From contig JAGGNK010008670.1 in assembly GCA_017590115.1 (NCBI GenBank), positions 8,564,541-8,628,540 on the forward strand: 64,000 nt of DNA, read 5' to 3'. Position numbers and translations under genes: made by a program. This stretch comes from Montifringilla adamsi. Its lineage: Eukaryota > Chordata > Aves > Passeriformes > Passeridae. Positions 43,719-57,100 of this stretch are shown here, piece by piece. Below the pieces are notes generated by a model. It was not told the origin of the DNA, searched no databases, and was given only the letters and a program-made list of their open reading frames with translations. Positions within the stretch are counted from its first letter, which is position 1, and each line of letters begins with the position of its first letter.

Positions 43719-46700
43719 CGCCGCACGCGGCCGCCGCCGCTTCCGCTTCCGCTCGCGACGGGAGCGGCAACGGGCGCCCGGCGGGGACAGAACAGCGCGG
43801 GGCGGTGCGTCCTGGCGGGAGCGGGGCGGGAACGGGGCGGGAGCCGGGCCGGAGCTGCTCGTTGCCTCCCCATCACCTCCCTCCTCCCGGCATCGCCTCC
43901 GTGGCGAAGATCCGCCGTTGCACGGCCTGAGGAGCGGGGAGAGGCGTTTCATCGCCGTCCCCAGAGCAGGGCGCGGAGGTAGAGCAGCGCAGCTCCCTGC
44001 CATGGCCGGGCACGGTCGGGACGCGGCCTGGGAAGGCCTGAATGTCTCCGCAGACATCCCCAGGTGGCCTCGGGGTGCGTGTAGTCCTTTGATGTGACCC
44101 TGGTGGTGTCTGGTTTTGGGAGCAGTGATGTTTTCTGATACACTTCCTAGCAGCGACGTGTTTGTGCTGCCTTCCCAAATGTCCAGAGGCTCCTTCTGCA
44201 AAGGACAGCCTTGATGGGAAGCAGCCCCTCTGTGCACGGCTCACACCTGCCATCCAAAGGCTGTCCCAAAACCCGGGACCCCTCGGAGCCCCCTCAGAGA
44301 CCCTTCCAGAGCGGATGGGAGGAAAGAAGACGTGGTTTCTGAGGGTGGCGTGGCATTTTTGTTGCCCTCAGCCTGGTGAAGCAGCTGGGATGCCGCAGTG
44401 CTGGTGTCTGGCTGTCCCCCTGCTAGGACACTGTCGCTTCCACGGATCCCGATCTCCTCCAGCCATTCCTGCCCCAGCCCAGGCTCCGTCCTCGCACAGC
44501 TCTGATTGTGCTTCAGCACTATCCTGGTCCTCAGGAGGGGACGGGCCATGTACAGCCCTCAGCACAGAAAACCTGCCCTCAGCTGGGTCCCCCTGCTGCC
44601 TTTCCCTGCCGCCGGTCCCAGGGCTGCAGGACTTGCCTGGCACAGTTCACACAGCACCATCACCTGCTCATTTGTCACCGAGGAAAAGCTGTGTGATAAC
44701 CATGCATTCAAAACCAGGAAAACAGGCTGAAAGACCTCCCTAGGGAGCTCCTAACGGGATGGCAGCATAAGGGCTATGGAGAGTCCTGAGCCTGGCAGCA
44801 GGACAGCCCCTTCCAGTGCTGGCTGCTGCAGGACCTGGTGCTCGCTGCTTTGCCCCGTTGTCACATTTCTGCCCCTCTCCACATGGGACAGGCATTCACA
44901 GCCCCTGCTCTGTCACCTCACCAGCCTCTATTGCTGTCCCTCGGTCCCCACAAACTGACCCACTGTGACACCCTGCTGCTGTCATCTGCTACTGAGTGAC
45001 AAGCCAAAGACTCAATAAGTCTCAAATTCAGTTGTGGTCTGAGAGAGACACAGGGCATTTGCACCCCCAGCTCTGTGGCAGGGCCTCTCCCAAGGGCGGA
45101 AGGTGGCACATGCTTATCAGCCCAAGGCACACAGTATGGCCAGAGGGAGGGAAATTAAGGGAGGCACCACTTAACCAGAAACCTACATCACTGCCCCAAT
45201 ATCATGGGCAGTGCTGTACAGCCCCTGTGGCATTGCTGAGAGGTCTTCAGTAAAGGGAAGAAAGCTGTAACAGGCGACATGCAGTATTCCTCCCCACCGA
45301 CTGAATTGCAGGTCCAGGACTGATGCAGAAAACAAAGTCTCCTCTGTCTCCTGAAGGACTCTGCAGCACTGGGTATTCCCTGAAATTTCCCTGAGCAGTT
45401 AAAATGTTCAGGCATCACTTACGTGGTGCCATCTGTGCCCAGTGACTTGTGACTGAGCCCTTGCTGTGCCGCAACTTGCGGCTGAGTCGCTTGACCTTAG
45501 CTAGTGGTCTGGAAAAAAGCAGCAAGGATGGACACAGCAAGAAAGTAGAAAGGAGCTGCCCGTGGGAAGTAAATCATCCTCATCCTTTTCAAAAATAGGT
45601 ATCTGCATACCCTTGGGAATTCTGTTGCCCTGGCAGAGGAACTAACCCCAGAACAAAAGCTCCCAGATGGTTTCTGTCCAGGGGTTACAGCCTGAGGAGT
45701 GATCCAAGAGGTGGATTTTGTCATTGCCTGAGGGCAGGACAGCATCTTAGTTCCTGCCTGTGTGGCACTAAGTGCATAAACAGCACCAGCAATCAGGTCT
45801 GATCCAGCCTGCACAGCCACCGTGTGTGTTGGGACCGGGCACAGAGAGGTTGACAGGGGAATCAGCAGATTATCTGACTAATTACATCCTGTTCTCTCCA
45901 AATGAGGTGAGTTTCCAAGACGTTGCCCTGGTAAATTGGCAAGAACAGGGGAAGACAAATCAAGGTAATTGCTAATGAACTAAACTCAAAATCAGTTTGA
46001 TAAATATTCCTCAGGCTTTGCAGACACATTTTCCTTTGGTCTCACCAGGAACTTGCAGGCCAGCAGCACCAAGGCCAAACATTTTCTGAAAGCAACATAA
46101 TTCCAGGGGAGCTTTTAAAACTGAAATTACCTAATGAAAATTGAGATGAGATGGAGCTGGGTTTGACTGAAGGTCTACCAATCCCAGCATCCCACAGTGG
46201 CTGGGCAGGGTGGTGGGAAGACACAGAGACTGTGGGACTTTTCCTTGCTGCCTCACCTTGGACACCCCAGGACAGAGCATACACCCTGGACAGGGCAGCA
46301 TACACTGACTCTGGGAATGATGAGCCTGGTGGGGATGCTCTGCTTTCTGGGACATCTTTCTGGTCCCTGTTCCTTAATTTTAAACCCCTTTTTATTTTCA
46401 TTTATTCTCTCTGAGCATTTTGTTCTTTCCTGGCTTTTCCCTCTGCGGACACAATGGCCCATGAGGCATCTCCAAGCCTTGGCAGGTAGTTCTGGGTCTG
46501 GTCCTATCTTAGACAGCTTTGGGGCCCCAAAGGGGCTGAGTGGAATCAGGGGGTTCCCAGAGTGGTGAGACTTGCAATGAGGAGGATCACAGGAAGTCTG
46601 CATGGAAGAACCATGTACCTAACACGAGGCTCATTTTCCTCTCACATGTCCTGCCTGGTGACCAGCAGCTCTGATGCCCTTAGAGCATCCTTCTGTGCCT

Positions 46701-47176
46701 TCAGCAGAGCTATGAGACTTCTGTCATCTCAGCTTCAGGTCAGGGATGCAATTAGTGCCTAAACTCAGCTCTTTTTGGCCCACTGCATGCTGGCACGGAG
46801 CCTGGTTTGGTTGGGGCTATTCCCACACAGTGGCAGAGGTTACAAGGGCAGGCCATGAACCCTGGCACACAGAACACTGAGCACTCAGGGCAGTGTCCTG
46901 GATTTACCCAGGACAGCTGATGCTCACTTGGCAGGTGTAGAGAGGGGCCTGCCTGCCCCAAGCACCCTCAGAGGGGCTCCTGCCCCTGGGAGAAGAGGTA
47001 GGCAATGGCCAGGACATGGACATTGTCCAGCCTTCTTATATATCTGAATGACTCTGTGCCTGACACAAGATTTACCTGAGCACTGAACCAAGTCCTGCAG
47101 GGAAAAATAAAACTGCAGACCACAAGTAAGTCAGTAAGCATGAAAGCCAGACAGATTCTACACCCCAACCCTTCTG

Positions 47177-47195
47177 CCTCCCTCCCTCCCTCCCA
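47177..47195. repeat. CCTC tetranucleotide tract
   Basis: A short run of CCTC units on the plus strand. It is a simple repeat with no other structure. Confidence 0.85.
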
Positions 47196-47915
47196 CACCC
47201 TGGGCTCTGGCCAAGCAGGGACAGCAGGGATACTGACTCACAGGCTATTCATCTACTCTTTGCTCATTTGGGCTTCTCCCGTGCTTCTCAGCAGAGGGTT
47301 TCTGCCAGATCTGCTGGGCCTCGTCTGCTCTTGGCTCCTGGGTTGACAGACTTGAGAAGGTGAACCGGACATGAGGCCACCCTGTCTGCATCCCCGTGTT
47401 TCCAGCTCCTCTGGGGTAGTGCTTGCAGAACTCCCTGGTATTCCTTTCCATGTGCCCAGCATCCCTCACCTGCTAACAGGGAGAATGCATTACTGCTGCC
47501 TGAGTTCTGGGCTACCACAGCTCCCTGTACTCAGCTGTTCCTGTACCAGCTGGGACATGCAATGAGACAGGAGCTGCATCAGCACTTCCCCAGCTGCAAG
47601 AATATGGAGACAGGGCTGGAGGGGTCCATTGGCAAGGAGCAAAGCATTCGCAGCACAGAGGTGCTGCTGGTGGATGTTCATCCCTGTCTCTGGATACCAC
47701 ACACGTATGTTAAGCTGAGCAGGTTCCCCACAGGTGGCTCAGATTTCCCTGGAGGGACAGGGGACAGGAGAAGCAGGAGAAGTGCCCCTCTGCTTACTTG
47801 GAGAAGGGACATCCATGTGACAGTCTGTCTGCCACTGCCCAGCCCTGCCTGGAGCTCAAGAACCTGAAATGAGAGGGAAAGCACAGCAGGGTCCCAGGGT
47901 AAACGTCTCTCTAAT

Positions 47916-48184
47916 TTACTTCTTCTTGGGACTTTTCCTGGTCCCAGGCTCTGCCCTCATAGACACAGGCTGAGCAATAGGATATACTGCCTTGGATATT
48001 TTAGCTGAATTTCCATTCCAAGCCTTGCCCCAGTTTCTTCTGCTTGCAATGGTTTTTCTTTCTTCACATGGCTTCAGCAAGCAATAGCTCCTTCCAGAGT
48101 TCTTAGGTAGATCATGGATGAATTCTGTGTGATGTGATTCATCCTTCAGGACACTGCTTCCATTATTCCTCACCAGCAGCTCTC
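47916..48184 (-). CDS. Candidate terminal exon of an unidentified gene (hypothetical)
   Basis: A minus-strand frame runs from a good acceptor (pyrimidine tract, then TTTCTCCTCAG, ending at 48185) to a TAA stop at 47916-47918. It would encode 88 residues plus a split first codon. The translation is basic and hydrophilic, contains SYCLLKPCEERK, and ends in the lysine-rich RKSPKKK. I do not recognise it. The frame is also open upstream to 48320. An upstream exon in matching phase was not found: the nearby open segment at 48761-49046 would leave the wrong phase. It may be a chance frame, a diverged gene or a lineage-specific transcript. Confidence 0.2.
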
Positions 48185-51100
48185 CTGAGGAGAAACACCA
48201 GCCCCAGAGTGATGAGACATGATGATGCTTGTGTCCAACTAACAGATATGGTCTTGCCCAGGTGACCATGGTGCAGATGCAGGAGCACCTGTGTGCTGCC
48301 CTTCTGCTATCACTGCTCATGCTCTGGCTCCATCTTCTGCTGATTCATCCCTCTGGTCACTCTCAGAGACTGAGGAGGCTTTGGCCATGGCAGGAACAGG
48401 CTCCTCAGTGAGGACACCCTGTCCAGGGGTGGAAAATGAGTCAGCGGCCATCTGAGCTTGGCATGTGCTCCAGCCACAGGGACAGCAGTCCCTGGAGGCA
48501 GCCACCCTGTGTGACCCCAGAAGCTGCTTAAGCCTGAAGAGCAAAGCACATTTCCCGTGGGGGACAGTGCTGGAGCAGTCACAGGGACAGGCACTCCCAG
48601 TCACATGGGGACAGCCTGAGCACGAACACCCTGGAGCAAGGCTCCTCAGTCTGCAGAGTTCCCCTGTCCTTTCTGAGTTCCTTATTCACATACAATGTTT
48701 TGCACTGCTGCTGCACTAGCAACACCTCCTTCCCTGGAGTCTCTGGCCTTCAAACCCTACCTTAGTCCAGGGTTTACCCCCTGCTTTGTGCTCCTGTTTG
48801 TCTCTGCACTGAGCCATGTGAAATGGGGTGGCAGCCTCTGAGCAGATTCTTTTTCCCAGTTCAGTGATGCATAAGGTGGGAGGTAGCAGAGCTGCCTCCT
48901 GTTTTCCCAGCTAGCCCATTTCCAGCTCTGATATGTGTGGATATGTGTAGCAAGAGATGCTGGGAAGAGCTCTCCCCAAGAGGTATAGCAGGGTAGCCCA
49001 GACAGGCTTGCACTTCTATAATCTCTCCTAGGAAGAGATCCGTGGGCTGAGCCAGAGAAAAAAAGGTGTGGGGCTGGGTAACCACAACCTTTGGGACTGT
49101 GGAGATGGGCAGAGAAATGCCATATTGCACAGCAGTACCGGGACAAGGCCTAGTGTCACCTGCATCACGAGAAGGGAGCCCATGGTGCCAAGTCAGGGCT
49201 GCCAGGGCAAGGAGGCAACTCCCTGTTTCTAAACAGCCAGGACAAATTCCCAGGAGAAGGTTGGCTGGCCACTGATTGATGCAGGCCCTCATTTCCAGAG
49301 CAATGTATCTGACTCCAGCCCATCCCTCCACTTCCTCCTACCTGGGGCCTTATGCCACCAACACAGAGCAGGCACCAGCCAGAATTGTTACTCTGTTCCA
49401 GCTGCCTTGCTCTGAGACGGGGCTGCTGCTTCCCTGTGCAAGGGCAGGGTTATTCCTCATCCCTCAACTTGTCCAGAGGACGAAAAGGGCTCTTGCAGCA
49501 TTCCCTTCAAAGCTGCCCCAGCTTTGCCTGGAGAAGATGCTGAGTGAGGAGGAGTCCATCCCTCTGCCTTCTCCCTGCTGCTGGCCCCAGATGCATCATT
49601 TCAGGAAGGAGACAGCTCTGCTTCCCACTGCCTGGTCTGCCAGAAGTGAGGGGGAGCTTTGATCAAGGCACAGCTATCTGTGCTCTGATTGCTGCCTTTC
49701 CTGAACGGCCCTGTTCAGAGGAGAGGGCACATTTCCTTTAACCCTTCTCTTCCTGCGAGCCTGGAGCTCCACAAGAAAGGTACATTTATTAGAACTTTCA
49801 GCCCAAAGGGCTTCACATTTCTAGAGAAATCTGGGAACTGAGTCATGTTCAGTAACTGTGCCTTTTCAAGGATCCATTCAGTTGTTTGTGCACCCAGGGT
49901 TTTGGTTTAGAAAATCTTTGTGCTGAGGCTGCCTACAGATCTAATTAATAGAGAGAATGAAGGCAAACTTTCTCAGGGGAACTCAGTGGCCCCCTTCCAC
50001 CACATCAAAGCTGCTGAGAGATCACGTTATCTTGACAGATGTTGTATACTACAGATCTGGTTACTGAACTTATGTTTCCCATGGACTCATTCCAACACTT
50101 CTTTTAATTTGTCAGGGATATATTTCAAAGTGCAACATGCACATGGTTGCAGAAAAGTTGAAGGAAGTTGCTGATTAATGACCTTTTTCCTGGTAGTGTA
50201 GATGTGGTTGTTCCAGCTGTAGTAGATACCAAAGAAAAGGTAATATACTGGAAACCAGAAAAGATAAAGTATCTTAGATTACAGATTTTTTTTTCTGTTC
50301 CTTCCAAGTAAAAGCAATTAATAATGCTATAACACAATGTGCTCAGCCATGTGAGGAGAGTCTGTGCCTAAGATACATGGAGGAATTAATCTCAGTGCTG
50401 CCATCACTTTTCTGTCACATCAGTGGGAGTGTTAGGCACAGGCAGCTGGGATGTTTTTTCTCTGGGAACAGCTTCCCAGTCTCCACTTGTCTGCAGCTCT
50501 CTAGTTTCAGTGCTGGCTTGGGTGCCCTAAACAGATATGTTATTTCTACTTCTTTTCATCCTTTTGCAATCAACCACAATCTGAAGCACTGGTGATACCA
50601 CCAATCACAAGCTTTGACACCTTCTGCCTTATAGTTATCTAAATTGTTTCTTGTCACAGATCTGAGATGAAATGAAATTATTATTTCCACCAGGTAGGAA
50701 TATGCCCCCTCAGAATTCAGACAGCTCCTGACCCAGCCACACTTGATGAATGCTGCCAGAGCCAGTCTGGATTGCCTCTGGGGCTGTCTGTCCCCACTGG
50801 AGGGCCTCTACTTCCAAGGAGGGACTCCAAACACGACTGCAGTGCCAATACTATATATGGGAATAAACACACTTAGCAGGATCGTAATGCTCAGCTTTGA
50901 TCCCTGGTCCTTAGAGATAACAACAGCTCTGACCCCTGCAGTTCAGGGAGTCACAAGTTTGTAGATGCCCTCTTGGGTAGGGGCACCTGTAAAAACCTGG
51001 CTTGGACTTTGAAAGGGTGTTTGCAATGACATAAGTGCAAAACAGGGCAAAGGTAAGCCCAAAGGTAAGCCAAACTTACCATGACTGCAGTAACTTCTCT

Positions 51101-54100
51101 GTGCTGATGCAAGAAGAGAGCCCAGAGCATGCAGCTCTAAGGGAACAGGCAGGGCCCAGCTCTTCCCCCCACAGCTGAATGGTGCAGGGATTTTCCCTGC
51201 AGAGACATTACCCAGGCCTACTCTTACCTACAGGTGACACAGGTGTTCAGCCAGAAACTTGATCTAAATCCTATCTCTGCCTGCAACCAGGACATCAGGG
51301 TGTTATCTGATTGATCTGATAAATGCCTGCAGTAAAATCTGTTTAAAACCGTCTCTGTGCATCACTGCAAACACATTGAGGAAACAGAAAGGTGACAAAT
51401 GAACACTGAGACTTGAACTTAATTTAGATCAGATTGTAACCACAGTAAGTGCACTGCTGAGTGCAGACCCTGGCTCTTTTAAAAACAGAGGAGGCAGCAG
51501 TAGGATTCACAAAAGCTGTACAATGCTGGAGCTCATTTTTCCCACCCACATGAGGAGCTGCTGTATTTTCAAGTCAGGAGCTGCTGGTGATTGGTGGTAC
51601 ATGTGCCTCACTTCAACAGAGAGCTGGGTCTGAATAGTGCATGTTTCTTTAGTTCAAACTGTTCAATCTTTTGTCTTTAAGAAGAAGCCAGAGGCAGCTC
51701 CCTCAGGGGAGTATCTTCTGCCCAGCTGTGGTTTGGGACCTTGCTCTGCTTTTCACACAGTGTCTCTCCTTTGCCTCTATCACATGGTTTCCAGCAGTCA
51801 CACATTTCTTAGGAGGAGAAACTGAGCCACAATTTGGAGATGTGGTACAGTTGTGGTCACATAACAAGCTACTGACCACCCCAAGAATTCACCACTGTCT
51901 CCCTGCTCTCACCCTGTAATTGCATTCTGGAGGAGGTGGTCCTGATGCTTCAAGGGTTTTACATCCCCCAGCTCCCACGTGCTGCACTCCCAATCCTGGG
52001 GAGAGGGCAGGGGGACTCTGGAGGCTGCGCTATTTTCTAGTTGTCAGTATTAGGCTGTTTGTTATTCTAAGTGTTGGAGGGTTGTGTGCTGTGCTTTGAA
52101 TTAACCAGGCTGCAGACCCTTGAGCTGCTTCCCACCCCCCAAGCACTGTTCTCATCCCTGCAGCCACAGCTGGGGGGGTTCCTGTCCTCCCAAGTCGTGA
52201 TGGAGAGCAGCACACAGCAGCTGGAGTGCTTTGTTTCCAGTTGACCTAAGCCATGATTACACAGGGGGCTTTTCCTATTTGTAGCTTGGAACAGCTGGGG
52301 GATTGTCCCCGCCTGCAGCACATGGGACAGGCACATGACATGGCTCTGTGTGGCAAACAAACCTACACCAGACACACGCCTTCCTTTTCAGGGATTTCTG
52401 CAGCCTCAACAGCCTCTAAGTTTCAGACTGACCAGTATTCCTTTTGGAGTATCTTCACTGCAGGCTTCACCATGGCTAACCCAGGCTGTTGCTAGGCTTT
52501 GTCCCAAAATTTTTGGTGTCCCACTGTTGCCATCCCCATGGTCCCACTAGTTGAAGCCATGAGAGGAGGTTTGAAGGAGTGCCATGGCCACCCAGACTGA
52601 GACCCAGCCTCCTTGCACTGTGGCTCTAATCCATGGCTCAGGGGCCAAGAGTTCACCAGGACACATACACTCATCCACCCCTCACCGTGCCAGTCCCACA
52701 CAAGCCCTGTGGGGGCTGGGGTTAGCAATGCACAGAGGGGAGCATGGGGCTCCTGAGGAGCCTAGGGGCTGTGACGGCAGTGCAGGGTGGCTGCTGGTGC
52801 TCAGGCAGCACTTCCCAAGGAAGCAAAAGCAATTAGCTCAGCAAAACAAGATGTACTCAGGGGGGTTGTCTGAGAAACTCCCAGGAAATCTTCTATTCTT
52901 TCTGGGAGGGGAAAGCAGGAGACAACTGTCTCTTCCGCTTTCTCCCCCAGCAGCAGAACAGAGCAAGTCTCCCAAGCCCTGAAAATTACTCACTGCTCCC
53001 TAGAGTTCCCACCACCTTGCTTTCTGAACACAGAACTGCCTGCCTTCCCCTGCAGCCCCAAGCACGAGTCTCCAAAAAACCCCAGCTTCTTGCCCCTATT
53101 ATCCCTGTGTGCAGCCAGGCCAGGCTGGGGCTTGGCCACCCTGAGACCTGGGAGAGCCCAGCCCCAGCTGCAGCAGCAAGGACAGAGCTGTGTTTGACCT
53201 GCAGCTTCCCCTTTTTCCCAGTTTTCAGCTGCACAGCAACAATCCCGAGGCCCAACGCTCTCTGACCTTGGCTGTCCTCATTTGCTTCTAAAACTGGCTG
53301 ATCACACTGGCGAGCTCCAAAATTGGCATCCCAGACGGCCTTTTCTCCACCACGTGGGATTCCAGGCACTGCCAGGGGCTCCCAGCATTTTTAATTATTT
53401 TTCTCCTTTTTTTGAACCCTTTTTCGTTCATGCTGTTTATGCTGTTTCCAACGGAACAGAATGGCCCTCTCCCCACAGGCCGTTTGCTGTGTGCTTGCTC
53501 AGGCTGGCTCATCCTTCCCCTGCATCTCAGAGAGACACCTGAGAGCATGGAGGTAAACACAAGCTGGCTGTATTTCCACTATGGAAAAGCCCTGGGGTTT
53601 TAAGACACATAAGGAAACAGAGACCTTGACTCCAGCTGTAGTGGCAGTCCCCGCAGTGCCTTCCCCCATATGTAATAACCAACTGAGCTGTCATCAACAA
53701 GCAGAAGATGAGAACAGGTAGTGAGAGAGCTGATGGCACCCATGAACCGTGTCCTGGGGGAGGAGAGAGCAACAGAGGAAGGTGTTAGATGTCACTGCTA
53801 TGCAGCATCCCCAAGACCCTTTACTGTCAGGGTCACATGACAACAAGTAGGAAATGGTGGAGATTTGGGATAATGGGGATGAAGACATGGCTAGTAGCAA
53901 GCTCATCACCTGCTGGAAGGTGAAAGAGGTGGTGTCTATCCACATCTGATTTGCAGCTCATGAACCAGGAGCTGCTCAGAGGAGCTGCAGTGTTGTGGGT
54001 GCTGGCAGAGAGCGCAGCAGGAGGCAGCACTTTGCACTTTTACACAGGGCTGTCACCGCTGCATCCACACATGGCTCTTCCACGGTACACCCTGATGGTG

Positions 54101-57100
54101 CCCATCCAGCTCTGCACAGCCACGTAAGCAGCCAACCAAAAGAAACCTACATCCCAATACTGGCCAGCAAGTGACCTTGCTGCTGTGCCTGGCTCTGCTC
54201 TTTCCATGCAGCTGGAAGCAGGGACACTTTCACCTCAGTGGACCACAGCTTTGTTTTTGCAGAGGCAGATGAGGAGTGGACAGAGGGTGCTTTGCCCTGG
54301 CAGCAGACTGTGATCATGTCCCTGGGAGCCAGTGGGAAGGTCGTGCTGCATCATGCTCTGGCCACCAGTTCGGTTTTGTGCTGTTTAAACCAGTTCCCCC
54401 TGCCACAGCCTACTAATGGCCCTGGCCATGGCTTCTTGGCCAACCCAAAAACTGTTTCAGAAAGGCAAGCTGAACTGAACATAGCATTCTGATGTGGCTG
54501 TTTCCCTTTTCCATGCCCTGGCTTGGGGACAATACTGGGCTGCTTTTGTAGAGGGGTTAGAGGAGTTTTTCCTCACGTGCATCAGGATAACCAAAGCCAC
54601 TGCTGCACATCTGCAGACTATAGGAAATGAACCAGAGGTCCAGCTGAAAGGAGCTAACTCCAAAGCCGGAATGGTATAGTTAGAATGCTTCCCAGCCCAA
54701 TAATGCTCATCCAGACACATCTCCAGCTTTTTTATCACAGCACTGTTTGTCCTTTCCACTAATTTCATCAAATAACCAGCCATCCAACACAGTCTGCTGT
54801 GCCAGTGAGAGCAGGCAGGCTCCAGCCTGACCCAAGCTGCTGGCTTCTATTGATTACTCATTACCCGTGGGTGTGGTGCGAGGCGTAGGAATCACGGAAC
54901 TTGCTACCTGTGTAGGTCTGCACCGGCTTCTGGTCCCTGGGCAGTGCTTTGCCCTTGAATTGATCTTATCCTTTGAATTATCAGGTTTACAGCAGAAAAA
55001 TTGAACAATCAGTCCAGGTAAGAACTGCCTTGAACTGGTTTTCTGCACTGGATTACACTTCAAATGTTGCAACAGCTTTGAAACCTTCTTGCTTTTCCCT
55101 GTAAGAAAAAGCAGTTCTGAATAAGTTGCTGCTAATTGTGTTGGGTTTTATTTGTATCCCACTCTCTCCAACCCAAAGAAAGTAGCATATGAAATAAGAT
55201 ACTTTTTCAGTGCTTTCTCCTCCCGACCTGAATGATGAATTACAAACAAATTTAATCTGTGTGATACAGCACAGCATTGCACCTTTTATTTCTGCACTTT
55301 CACAAGCATAAATGCTGCAGAAAGAGGGCAAGATGATCAAAACCTGAAAAAAGAAAAATAACACCAAGAGGCATTTGTTGCAAAAGCATGGCTATTTGTA
55401 GAAGCTATTGAGAACAAGAGTATCACACCGTTAGCTTGGCTAGGAAGGTTCCTCTTCCCACATGAACTAATGGGAAGGCCATGGGTGGTGCTGCTGTAGC
55501 CTGGAGTGGTATCTCTGCCTGGATCAGCTTAGGAGCCTCATCCTCTGAAACATAATCACAATGCAAACACCCACACTACCAACAGCTTTGCACAAACACC
55601 AAGCAAGTACAGTTCGTTTCCAGGAAAGCCAAATGCACAGGTATATTAAGGTATTAATGAACTTCTTCTGGTAAAACAGGTCGGGGGAAAGAGAAAGATT
55701 CCTGTTTTCTCTAAATACATCATATCCTTCTTGAGTATTTTTCTGGGGAAAGGGTGGGGAAATAATGGCTCTCCACTGTGCTCTGTGAGCTGGCCCTCAC
55801 TCTCACCAGTTTCTGATCAGCAACACAGATTGTTCAGCACTGAACCAACAGAAAGCACATGAACTTGAATGCCTGCATGAGTCATTTGCAGAGCTGTAAG
55901 CACAATGAAACTGCAGTAATGAAAAAGTGAGAGCTCAGAGAGTGCCCATTCTGTGAAGTGAGGGATGCCTGTGGTGTTGATTAGGTCTTGAGCATCCCAC
56001 AAGTTCCTGCGCCTCACATGCCCTGACAATCAGAGCAGCTGCATGGAAAACGCTGAGTTCCAGGAGATGTTTGGATCATGGCACTGGGTCTTCAGTGCTG
56101 CAAGTGTGCTAACCCCTCTGTGCAGCTGTGACTGGGATGGGGAGAGGTTTTGGTACCACATCCATGTAGGGAGCCCTCTGCTGTGTGTTTGGATGGAACC
56201 AGGTAGGCATGAATTGTGTATGGTTGGTGTGTGCATAGTCTTGTGGACAAGTAGCCATGTCCAGCAGACAGGGAGATGCCTGGAACAGCATGGACAGTTT
56301 TCCAGGTTTTGCTACAGGCAGCTTGGAAGGCAGCGCTCATGACCCTCTCCAGACCAGTGTAGAAGGATATTTAGGAAGACTCTGATGCTAGCAGCACTAA
56401 ATATGTCCAGGGAGTATTTATGCCTCTAGTTCTTCAATTGCAAGCCATGATCAAATCCATTAGATACCATAACTTTACTTGAATTAAAAGCAATCGTACC
56501 CAATTCTTGATGTAACAATAATGACATATTGTGCAATGTTATTGATGATTATTTACGTCATTGTTTGCAGGAAACTGGACTGTGGTTTTCACGTGACAAA
56601 CTCAGCCCACTGATGTCCCCAAATTGTTTATTTTCTGGTGAGATTGAAGAGGGGAATGATTGAGCAAGCCACAGCAGTCTGTGACAGCCCTGATACAAGT
56701 ACCATGTTGACTTCTGCCCTCCTCCCTGCCTCCAGACAGGATGTTAACTCTGTAGCCTAAGTATGATGGATTAAGAATGACTACCCTCAGTGATCCTGTT
56801 GATACTTTTGCTACAAAAATTTTCTTTCCTCTGGAACTATGGAAGTGGATACAAGATACAAAGGAAAATGAATAGCAATGTCTCTTTGCCCTCCAGCTGT
56901 TGGCAACATATACCTACCTATGTGGGCAGCTTGTTTCAATCTGCCAAGCTGCCCACAAGGATTGGTGGCTCAAGTTATTACTTTCCAGAAGAGTGATGTG
57001 AAGTAGTTGCAATGCAATGGGCAATTTTTCGCACGGCTCTGGGAGCTTAAAGTCCTGAACAGGCTGTGTGTGGGAGGGAGACTTGGACATGATGGACTAT

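Noticed and set aside
44162..44743. 193-codon plus-strand frame just outside the EIF2B5 CpG island
   Set aside because: It is Pro/Ser-rich with no domain or splice support. A divergent transcript is possible but the frame itself is not convincing.
45188..45418. Minus-strand frame containing FNCSG, reminiscent of the 5-HT3 receptor N-terminus
   Set aside because: The resemblance is five residues only, and the rest of the frame has no Cys-loop receptor sequence.
46920..47110. Minus-strand segment after a TTTTTCCCTGCAG acceptor with several Cys residues
   Set aside because: The acceptor looks good, but the reading is short, matches no family and has no partner exon.
55053..55367. 105-codon minus-strand frame with a hydrophobic start after a TTTTTTCAG acceptor
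   Set aside because: No recognisable family, and no upstream or downstream exon in phase. Probably chance.
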